Assembly: GCF_025141935.1 (NCBI RefSeq)
Contig: NZ_CP081120.1
Location: forward strand, 558,001 to 622,000
DNA length: 64,000 nucleotides
Reading direction: 5' to 3'
Origin: Sulfitobacter sp. S190
GTDB taxonomy: Bacteria; Pseudomonadota; Alphaproteobacteria; Rhodobacterales; Rhodobacteraceae
This document shows, in pieces, positions 55,394-62,736 of the stretch (its first letter is position 1; every line of letters begins with the position of its first letter). Below the pieces are notes generated by a model, which made no database searches, was not told where the DNA came from, and saw only the letters and a program-made list of their open reading frames with translations. A program made the position numbers and the translations under genes.

Positions 55394-56664
55394 CCGGTCT
55401 TTTCGTACTCGCCATCTATGTCGGCATCTTTGTCGCGGCCTATTTCATTGTCACCAAAGTGATCCACCGTGCGACCGTGAAGGATTACACGTCACTCAAG
55501 ACAGTGACGTTCGGGGATGAAAGTGCCGTGCGGCCAAACCGCTGGGCCGGTATCATCTCTATTCTGACTCTTTTCCTGATCTGGGGCATGTTCACCGGAT
55601 CGTCATGGCTGTTCAGCTTTATGCATGCGCCCGCGCCGTTCGTCGGCACGGCCGAATTCACCTACACCGCCGAAGCAAATGGCGCGCGGGACGATGCGAC
55701 CGTGACTGTGGTCGTCTATCCGCGTGAAGAAGAAGTCGATGCGCCCGAGGTCGATCCCGGAGAGGGTTTTGCCAAGAACGATTCCGCCGCGATTGCCCAA
55801 TGGCGGACGGGGCTCATTCGTGTGGACAGCAACGATGAGATCAAGAAAGCGGACGGAGCCGAAGTTGTCGCCATCAATGGCCAGCCGATTGCACGTGGCC
55901 AGACGGTCAAGATTGACAGCGGTTCGGTAACATTGTCCGACAAGGGAACACCGAACTTTGCGCCGAGCCGTGGATGGCAGATGGAGCCCTTGTATCTGCC
56001 ACCTCCGGAGACTGTGCTGAGCCGGACCTTCAAAGTGCTGAACGAGGGTTTCCGCGGCTTCACGTTGATCGAACACTTGGGCTATTCGCTGTTCCGCGTG
56101 GTCGCAGGGTTCCTGCTTGGCGCACTTGTCGGCATTCCGTTGGGATACGCGATGGGGCTGAGCAACTGGTTCCGTGGCTGGTTTGATCCAATCGTCGAAT
56201 TCATGCGCCCCGTGCCACCGCTTGCTTTGATCCCGCTTGTGATCATCTGGTTCGGGATCGGCGAAAGCGGCAAGATTATCCTGCTGTTTCTGGCGGCCTT
56301 GTGGATCATGGCGATTGCGGCACGGTCCGGGGTTTCGGGTGTCAATATCTCCAAGGTGCACGCGGCCTACTCGCTGGGCGCAAGCAAGTGGCAAATCATG
56401 CGCCATGTGATCGTGCCCAATTCGCTGCCCGAAATCTTTACCGGTGCGCGTGTCGCGATGGGGGTCTGCTGGGGTACTGTTGTGGCCGCCGAGCTTGTCG
56501 CGGCCGAGCAGGGGGCTGGTATGATGATCATGGTCGCATCCCGCTTCCAGAATACCGACATCGTTATTCTGGGGATCATCCTGATTGGTGTCATCGGTTT
56601 TGGCATCGACATGCTGATGCGCTGGGCGGAGCGGTTGCTGGTGCCTTGGAAAGGCAAAGGGTAA
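55390..56664 (+). CDS. Taurine/sulfonate-type ABC transporter permease with a large soluble insert
   Basis: A 424-aa permease starting with GTG. Two N-terminal helices (about 3-22 and 54-78) are followed by a soluble segment of roughly 115 residues (84-200), then the normal BPD_transp_1 core with AARSGVSGVNISKVHAAYSL (EAA loop). TauC-type permeases are usually about 250-280 aa, so the N-terminal third is an unusual addition. It is the last gene of the transport operon. Confidence 0.88.
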   Translation: MTGLFVLAIYVGIFVAAYFIVTKVIHRATVKDYTSLKTVTFGDESAVRPNRWAGIISILTLFLIWGMFTGSSWLFSFMHAPAPFVGTAEFTYTAEANGARDDATVTVVVYPREEEVDAPEVDPGEGFAKNDSAAIAQWRTGLIRVDSNDEIKKADGAEVVAINGQPIARGQTVKIDSGSVTLSDKGTPNFAPSRGWQMEPLYLPPPETVLSRTFKVLNEGFRGFTLIEHLGYSLFRVVAGFLLGALVGIPLGYAMGLSNWFRGWFDPIVEFMRPVPPLALIPLVIIWFGIGESGKIILLFLAALWIMAIAARSGVSGVNISKVHAAYSLGASKWQIMRHVIVPNSLPEIFTGARVAMGVCWGTVVAAELVAAEQGAGMMIMVASRFQNTDIVILGIILIGVIGFGIDMLMRWAERLLVPWKGKG

Positions 56665-56695
56665 TTCCGCAAAGCCTTCTACACGACAATGAGCT

Positions 56696-56718
56696 AAGGC
56701 CCCCTCGGGGGCCTTTTT
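56696..56718 (+). terminator. Terminator after the sulfonate transporter operon
   Basis: AAGGCCCCC pairs with GGGGGCCTT around TC, followed by three more T, 31 nt after the permease stop. Confidence 0.9.
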
Positions 56719-56761
56719 CGTTTTGCACAAGAGTTGACGCGGCGGGATCGCGCCTCATAAA

Positions 56762-56779
56762 ATAAAACATCAGTTTTAT
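56762..56779. promoter_or_regulatory. AT-rich inverted repeat before the desaturase remnant
   Basis: ATAAAAC (56762-56768) and GTTTTAT (56773-56779) with a 4-bp spacer, 26 bp before the reading frame. It may be an operator or part of the promoter of the now broken gene. Confidence 0.35.
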
Positions 56780-56805
56780 AATTCAGAACTTTTGGGATCA
56801 CTCAA

Positions 56806-57821
56806 ATGTTGCAGACGTCAGACACGGCGGCGGATCAAATTCCGGCAGGCAAGTCGCGAGAGTGGAACTGGCATCCCGCATTGCCGATCAGCATGTCGCC
56901 GGTATTTGACGTGCCGCCACAGCCTGCCGCGGCCGCGCGATGGTTGATCGGGACCTGGACCAAACTGTCCCCGCCGGTCAGCCACATGATTTTTGCCACA
57001 CTTGCCTACCTCTTCTTGTGGCCGTCCATGACGCAGATGCAGGATTTGCAGGTGAGTTGGGTCTTGCAGATTTACGGCATCAACATGGGCGCAGCGGTTT
57101 TATTGGGAACGTCCCTGCACCTCTATCTGTAACGCTTTGCGGGTCAGGACATGCGGTTGAAATTCGATGTGCGCCCGATGGAGAAAAGCGCGCGTTTCAA
57201 ATTCGGCAATCAGGTCTGGGACAACGTCTATTGGTCCCTTGTCTGGGGCGCGCCGATCTGGACCGCCTGGGTGGTGGCGTATTTCCATTTGGCGGCAAAT
57301 GGCTGGATACCAAAGCTCGACAGTGTTTCGGCGTCGCCGGTGTGGTTTGCGCGTTCTTCTTCGTGATCCGCTTCTGGCAGTCGTTCCACTTCTACTGGAT
57401 CCACCGATTGATACACCGACCCGCGATATTCAAGCGGGTTCACCACGTACATCACCGCAACATCAACACGGGCCCCTGGTCAGGGCTGTCGATGCATCCG
57501 GTCGAACTGGTGCTTTATTTTTCGGGGATCCTGATCCATTTTGTGCTGCCTTCGCATCCGGTACACGTGATCTTTCACATGTTTTCGCTCAGCCTGGGCG
57601 CGCTTTATTCCCATGCGGGTTTTGACAAGCTGCTGGTCGCAGGGCGAGAGACGATCAAGGCAGGCTCGTTCCATCACCAGTTGCACCACCGGTATTTCGA
57701 GTGCAACTACGGGTCCGAGGAGATGCCGTTGGACCGGTGGTTCGGCAGCTTCCACGATGGCACGCCAGAAGCAACGACGCGGATCAGGGCGCGCAAAAAG
57801 CGGCTCTACGCCAACAAGTGA
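56806..57821 (+). pseudogene. Sterol desaturase/fatty acid hydroxylase family, interrupted
   Basis: The reading frame begins with ATG at 56806, is stopped by TAA at 57130-57132, resumes in the same frame (RFAGQDMRLKFDVRPMEK ...) to about 57325 and then needs a one-base shift to continue to 57821. Joined, the parts give an intact-looking membrane di-iron protein: HFYWIHRLIH (near 57387), HHVHH (57441-57455) and HHQLHH (57672-57689) are the three His boxes. Two independent breaks make a pseudogene more likely than a sequencing error, which is not excluded. Confidence 0.8.
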
Positions 57822-57839
57822 ATGCGCGATAGCGAGCGT

Positions 57840-58895
57840 TCAGCGGAGGTTTTCGCCTTCGCTGCCCGCCGAGGACAGGCGCGGAACCAACGCCTTGACC
57901 AGATCGCGCATATGCAGTTCGCCCACCGGCGTGTCGCCTTGCAGCACGCGGTAGTGCAGGGTGGTATCCCCGCCCGAACGGGCAATGAGCGATTCAAGGT
58001 TGTCGCGGATATCCACGTCGCCTGCAAATTCGCTGCCGCTCAGGGGCTCCATGACCGACTTCACGCGCAACACGCGGGCCCGATTGATGTCGCTGACGAA
58101 ATCCTCGATGTAGGGATCGGTCGGGTGCATCAGGATGCCTTGCGGCTCGCCTTGCTGGATCACGGCACCGTCCTTCAGGATCACCAGATGATCGGCAAGC
58201 TTGAGCGCTTCGTCGAGGTCGTGCGTGATGAAGATGATGGTTTTCTGTAGCTCGTCCTGAAGCTCGAGCAGAAGGTTCTGCATGTCGGTCCGGATGAGCG
58301 GATCAAGCGCCGAGAACGCCTCGTCCATGAGCATGATGTCCGTGTTCGCGGTCAGGGCCCGCGCGATGCCCACACGCTGCTGCATGCCGCCCGACAGCTG
58401 CGCGGGGTACCTGTCTTCGTAGCCTTGCAGCCCGACGCGGGCCAGCCATTTGGTCGCTTCGGCGTTGCGGGTGGCTTCGTCAACGCCGCGGACGGCCAGC
58501 GCCATCGCCGCGTTCTGCAGTACGGTCCTGTGCGGCAGGAGCGCGAATTTCTGGAAGACCATCGACATCTTGCCCTGACGCAAATCGCGCAGGCCATTCT
58601 CCGACAGCTTCATGACATCTTCGCCGTCGACCCAGATTTCGCCCGCGGTCGGATCGATCAACCGGTTAAGGTGCCGGATAAGCGTTGACTTGCCCGAGCC
58701 CGACAGCCCCATGACCACCGTAATCTCGCCGGCCTGCATATCGACGTTGATGTCTTGCAGGCCCAGCACGTGGGCGTGTTTTGCCAACAGGTCGTCCTTG
58801 GACGTGCCGTTGCGGACGTGGGTCAGCACATCGGCGGCGCGCGGTCCGAAAATCTTGTAGAGGCCGCGCAGGCTGACTTTGGGTTCTTTGGTCAT
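57840..58895 (-). CDS. proV: Glycine betaine/proline-type ABC transporter ATPase
   Basis: A 351-aa ProV/OpuAA-type ATPase with Walker A GLSGSGKST, signature LSGGMQQRVGIARAL, Walker B IMLMDEAFSALDP and H-loop ITHDLDEA. A C-terminal region after about residue 270 resembles the CBS-type osmosensing tail, shortened to about one repeat. It lies 11 nt from proW and is the last gene of the proXWV-like operon. Confidence 0.9.
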   Translation of the reverse strand: MTKEPKVSLRGLYKIFGPRAADVLTHVRNGTSKDDLLAKHAHVLGLQDINVDMQAGEITVVMGLSGSGKSTLIRHLNRLIDPTAGEIWVDGEDVMKLSENGLRDLRQGKMSMVFQKFALLPHRTVLQNAAMALAVRGVDEATRNAEATKWLARVGLQGYEDRYPAQLSGGMQQRVGIARALTANTDIMLMDEAFSALDPLIRTDMQNLLLELQDELQKTIIFITHDLDEALKLADHLVILKDGAVIQQGEPQGILMHPTDPYIEDFVSDINRARVLRVKSVMEPLSGSEFAGDVDIRDNLESLIARSGGDTTLHYRVLQGDTPVGELHMRDLVKALVPRLSSAGSEGENLR

Positions 58896-58906
58896 TTCGG
58901 GGGCCT

Positions 58907-59935
58907 TCAGTGTTTGATGCGAGTCATGTCGACCCGGGTCAGCGCGGCTTTGGACACGCGGTCAAGGATCACGGCCAGCAGCACGATGCCAATGCCCGCA
59001 ACAATGCCGACGCCCAGTTCGAGATTGCGGATACCGCGCAGGACGTTGACGCCCAGACCGGGTGCCGAAACCAGCGATGCAATCACAACCATGGCAAGGG
59101 ACATCATGATCGTCTGATTGATCCCCGCCATGATGTTGGGCAGCGCAAGGGGCAGCTCGACGCCCATCAGTTTCTGGCGCGATGTCATGCCAAACGCATT
59201 TGCGGCCTCGATCACGTCCTGATCGACGAGCCTGATGCCAAGGTCGGTCAACCGGATGACCGGCACGATTGCATAGAGAATGATCGCGATGCCGTAGAGT
59301 TTGGATTCGGTCACCGAAAACAGGAAAATCAAGGGAATGAGATACACGAAGGTCGGCAGCGTCTGCAGAAGGTCGAGAATGGGAACGACGCTTTTTTGAA
59401 GCCTGTTGGACTTCGACATGGCAATACCGATGGGCACGCCAAGTGCGACCGATATCCCTGTGCAGACAAAAATGATCGAGAGGGTTTGCATCGCCACGTC
59501 GTAGTGATCGACGAGCCCCAGCAACATGATGGAAAAGGCGACAAATATCGTGACGCCGACGGACCGCGAGGCATACCACGCGATCGCCACGAGGATCGGG
59601 ATCATCACGAACCACGGCACAGCGCTGAAGGTCCAGAGCGCGCCGTCAAGCAACCAGCTGAGTGGCTGTGTGATCGGGTCGAGAACCGATTTAAGAGCGG
59701 GCTTTGCGGCCAGAAACCCTTCTTCGATGCCTTTGGTCACGTCGCGGGACTGGATGATGCCCGCGCAGCTTTCGCTCAGGTTATCGAGGGACGGAAATGG
59801 AAAGAACGGCCCTTCCTGCGCTGTCCCGCTGTTTTGGGCCAGCAGATCGGCCATGGACATGGGCGCATCGGACGCACCACCTTCGCACCATTCACTCAGC
59901 CCGAGTGCCTTGAATACCCCGTCGTAAAAGGCCAT
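58907..59935 (-). CDS. proW: Glycine betaine/proline-type ABC transporter permease
   Basis: A 342-aa membrane permease of the ProW type, with a soluble N-terminus, several helices and the EAA loop DVIEAANAFGMTSRQKLMGVEL. It forms the channel for a quaternary amine such as betaine, choline or DMSP; the exact substrate is inferred. A hairpin separates it from the binding-protein gene. Confidence 0.9.
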   Translation of the reverse strand: MAFYDGVFKALGLSEWCEGGASDAPMSMADLLAQNSGTAQEGPFFPFPSLDNLSESCAGIIQSRDVTKGIEEGFLAAKPALKSVLDPITQPLSWLLDGALWTFSAVPWFVMIPILVAIAWYASRSVGVTIFVAFSIMLLGLVDHYDVAMQTLSIIFVCTGISVALGVPIGIAMSKSNRLQKSVVPILDLLQTLPTFVYLIPLIFLFSVTESKLYGIAIILYAIVPVIRLTDLGIRLVDQDVIEAANAFGMTSRQKLMGVELPLALPNIMAGINQTIMMSLAMVVIASLVSAPGLGVNVLRGIRNLELGVGIVAGIGIVLLAVILDRVSKAALTRVDMTRIKH

Positions 59936-59950
59936 CGCCCCACTCCTCGT

Positions 59951-59980
59951 AAAAACCCCTCCGACCGGATGGCGGAGGGG
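59951..59980 (-). terminator. Intercistronic partial terminator between proX and proW
   Basis: On the minus strand CCCCTCCG pairs with CGGAGGGG around a 9-nt loop and is followed by TTTTT. Because proW follows within 16 nt without its own promoter, it probably acts as a partial terminator favouring binding-protein synthesis. Confidence 0.7.
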
Positions 59981-59996
59981 CAGTTCTTGTTTTTGG

Positions 59997-60965
59997 TTAG
60001 TTCAGGATTGCGGCCAGTTTTGCCTTGGCGTCATCGTTCAGCCAGTCGGCCCATGTATCTTTGTAGTTGGTCAGGAAATACACGGCCGCCTCGTCGTAGG
60101 AGGCGTTGTTGTCCAGACGCCACGCCAGCACCTCGCCCATCTGGGCGTTGGTGAAGGAGACGTTCTTCATCAGCTCGGCCACTTCGGGATTGCCTTCCAC
60201 GAATGCTGCCGACGCTGCTGTGACGACCTTGGATGCAGGGTAGGCCGAAACCTTAGGGTCTGCGCAATCGACATCGCCATTACAGGCATGGGCGTCCGCG
60301 TCAAATTCGGCGACTTTGACCTGTACCATCGGGTATTTGCCCAGAACGGCCGTAGGCGCCCAGTAATAGCCGAACCATGGCTTCTTTTCATCGTATGCGG
60401 CGGCGATAGATGTCTGAAGCGTTTCGCCCGAACCGTGCTGGAACCGCTCGAGACCGGAGCCGTCGATATCAAGCGCCGTGAGGTTGTTGTTGTTGATGAT
60501 GTCGCAAGCCCAGCCCGATGGGCAATCGTGGAACTTGCCACCAACCGCCGCGGGGTTGGCCATGATGCCTTCCCATGTCGTCAGTTCGGGGTTGCTTTCG
60601 GCCAGATACGCAGGGATCCACCACGCTTCGACACCGCCGTCGGACAGGACATTGCCCAGCTCGACCAGTTTGCCATCGGCCAACAGGGGCTCGTATGACG
60701 GGGTCGAATTTGCCCAGACTTCGGTCAGAATGTCAGGCTCGCCGGTTTCGGCCAGCGAGGTGAGCGCCGGGACGGTCGAGCTTGGGACTTTTTGCACCGA
60801 GCAACCGTATCCCTGTTCCATCAGGAACGTCGCGACCGCGGTCACAACGGCGGAGGATGCCCAATCCATTTCGGTGATCGAAACATCGCCGCAGTCCGCA
60901 TAAGCTGCGTTCGCGCCAAGTGTCACCGTTGCGGCTGCAACCGCGCCGGTCAGAAACATTTTCAT
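59997..60965 (-). CDS. proX: Glycine betaine-type ABC transporter binding protein
   Basis: A 322-aa protein with a signal peptide (cleavage near AYA|DC, residue 23) and an OpuAC domain. Trp-rich segments (TEVWANSTPSYEPLL, GGVEAWWIPAYLAE, PWFGYYWAPTAVLG) fit an aromatic cage for quaternary ammonium ligands. Cysteine pairs in the mature part suggest disulfides. First gene of the minus-strand operon. Confidence 0.9.
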   Translation of the reverse strand: MKMFLTGAVAAATVTLGANAAYADCGDVSITEMDWASSAVVTAVATFLMEQGYGCSVQKVPSSTVPALTSLAETGEPDILTEVWANSTPSYEPLLADGKLVELGNVLSDGGVEAWWIPAYLAESNPELTTWEGIMANPAAVGGKFHDCPSGWACDIINNNNLTALDIDGSGLERFQHGSGETLQTSIAAAYDEKKPWFGYYWAPTAVLGKYPMVQVKVAEFDADAHACNGDVDCADPKVSAYPASKVVTAASAAFVEGNPEVAELMKNVSFTNAQMGEVLAWRLDNNASYDEAAVYFLTNYKDTWADWLNDDAKAKLAAILN

Positions 60966-61099
60966 TGTAGTACTCCCTATTGGCCCCGCCCGTTTACGTA
61001 CCGGCGGGTTTGTGCCGCCAAAGGAAACACGTCTGCTCCGGATTTACGAGCGGAAAACGACATCCAGTTGTCAAAAGCGACACTTTGATCACAATCACG

Positions 61100-61133
61100 A
61101 AATTTGAGTAGCAAGACTGGCGGTCTCAAATTT
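61100..61133. promoter_or_regulatory. Inverted repeat between proX and the nucleoside hydrolase gene
   Basis: AAATTTGAG (61100-61108) and CTCAAATTT (61125-61133) are perfect 9-bp arms with a 16-bp spacer. An overlapping inner repeat AGAC/GTCT spans 61114-61126. It sits in the 304-bp divergent region that otherwise holds no gene and may control proX, the hydrolase or both. Confidence 0.5.
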
Positions 61134-61269
61134 GCGCTAAGATGCCTGCGCGTCGGCTGACCCGTGGAAATGCGGTTTCGCGCTGGTCATTTGTCGCCGT
61201 GGTGGCGTAAGAAGGCGCCTTTATCCGGCAAAGCCGTAAAACGAGCGATACCAAAAAAAGGACCCCGCC

Positions 61270-62190
61270 ATGAAGCTGATCCTGGATACCGATCCCGGCG
61301 TTGATGACGCAATGACCTATTTTTACGCCCATGCCAACGACGCCATCGATCTCGTCGCGATGACGGCGATATTCGGCAATGTCACGGTCGAGGATGCAAC
61401 CCGCAATGCTCTGTGGCTGGCGCAGACGACCGGATCGGATGCGCAAGTTTACCGCGGGGCAAAGGCCCCGTTACATATTGAGGCAAATGAGCCCAGTGCG
61501 CATGTGCACGGCGCCCGCGGGTTCGGAGACGTCGATCTGGGCGCATTCGAGGCCACGCCCCAAGCAGAGGCCGCTGCCGACTACCTCGTGCGTGCGGCCC
61601 GTGAAAATCCCGGCGTGTACACGCTCTGCGCCATCGGGCCGCTCACGAACGTGGCGCTGGCCGTGCAGCAGGATCCGCACTTCGTGGAAAACCTCAAGGA
61701 GCTGGTCATCATGGGCGGTTCACTGGATGCGGGTGGCAACGTCACGGCACATGCAGAGGCAAATTTCTGGAATGATCCGCACGCCGCCGACATCGTGTTG
61801 AATGCACCGGGCGGCGGACGTGTGGTGATTGTCGGGCTCGACGTCACCACCAAGATCTCGTTCTGGCAAAAGGACTTTGATGCCTTGGCCCAGAAAGCCC
61901 CCAAAGCCGGCGATTTTCTGCGCGAGATCGGTCAATTCTATATGCGGTTCTATGAGACCGTGACAGGCAGCTACCAATGCTATCTACACGACCCGGCCGC
62001 ATTGATTGCCAGCGAAAGCCCGGAGTTGTTTAAAATGGAGGCGCACCGTCTTTCTGTCGTCACCGAGGGTGACGCCATCGGAGGCATGGTGCGCCGTCAG
62101 GGCGAGGGGCGAGAATGCCACGTCTGTGTCGGTGTCGACGTGGACGCGGTTCTGGCCAAGTACAAGGAAACGGTCGCGCGCAACGCTTAG
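61270..62190 (+). CDS. Nucleoside hydrolase (inosine-uridine preferring type)
   Basis: A 306-aa enzyme that cleaves N-glycosidic bonds of nucleosides. The Ca2+-binding signature DTDPGVDD lies at residues 6-13; [16 protein letters not shown] and [11 protein letters not shown] follow the family pattern. AAAGGA precedes the ATG. It shares its last bases with the convergent ACT gene (4-nt overlap). The exact nucleoside specificity cannot be told. Confidence 0.9.
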   Translation: MKLILDTDPGVDDAMTYFYAHANDAIDLVAMTAIFGNVTVEDATRNALWLAQTTGSDAQVYRGAKAPLHIEANEPSAHVHGARGFGDVDLGAFEATPQAEAAADYLVRAARENPGVYTLCAIGPLTNVALAVQQDPHFVENLKELVIMGGSLDAGGNVTAHAEANFWNDPHAADIVLNAPGGGRVVIVGLDVTTKISFWQKDFDALAQKAPKAGDFLREIGQFYMRFYETVTGSYQCYLHDPAALIASESPELFKMEAHRLSVVTEGDAIGGMVRRQGEGRECHVCVGVDVDAVLAKYKETVARNA

Positions 62191-62591
62191 GCGCGGGCCT
62201 CTGAGGCGATGCGCGCGATAACGGCAAGCGCGTCGTCCTGTCGCCCGTCTGGGACAAACAGGTGATCGTGGTAAAAACCCGAAACCGGGTTCACCCCCAT
62301 TCCGGCCGCCGCCAATGCGCTTGCGACGCGGGCGATGAAACCGACGGCTTCGAGAGCGGAATGCACGTCGAGCGTTATCATCCGGCAGGCAAACTCCCAC
62401 TCAAGCCCTGCGTGCTCAGCCGTGTCGCGCGTAAGGATCAGCGTCACGCCTTCGGCTTCGTTGAACATCATGCGGGGGGTGATGCCCGCTGGAACAGCAT
62501 CCGGGGCAAGCGTAACGAAAACATAGGTTTCCGGGGCGAGCTTGGCCGTCATGGTTGCCAAAAGCGTATCGAGATCGTGTTCGCCTGACAT
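62187..62591 (-). CDS. ACT-domain protein of unknown ligand
   Basis: A 134-aa protein with an ACT-like fold ([20 protein letters not shown], then [20 protein letters not shown]). Such small ACT proteins probably sense amino acids or other ligands. AAGGGAG precedes the ATG at 62591; a longer open frame to 62762 has no ribosome site. Convergent with the nucleoside hydrolase. Confidence 0.7.
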   Translation of the reverse strand: MSGEHDLDTLLATMTAKLAPETYVFVTLAPDAVPAGITPRMMFNEAEGVTLILTRDTAEHAGLEWEFACRMITLDVHSALEAVGFIARVASALAAAGMGVNPVSGFYHDHLFVPDGRQDDALAVIARIASEARA

Positions 62592-62736
62592 TTGCGGGTC
62601 TCCCTTGCCGGTCATGCGGTGTTCGTGCGGCCCCTTGGCACTCAGGTCAATCTTGTGACCACAGGTTGAGCAAGGATGGTCGCCAGCCCCCCCGCAGTAT
62701 ATGTCTGCTGAGCACCAGTAACGAAGAAGTCCCGCG

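Noticed and set aside
56806..57821. Programmed frameshift or stop-codon readthrough in the desaturase-like gene
   Set aside because: No slippery heptamer or downstream stem was found near 57325, and the additional in-frame TAA at 57130 is not in a known readthrough context; decay is the simpler explanation.
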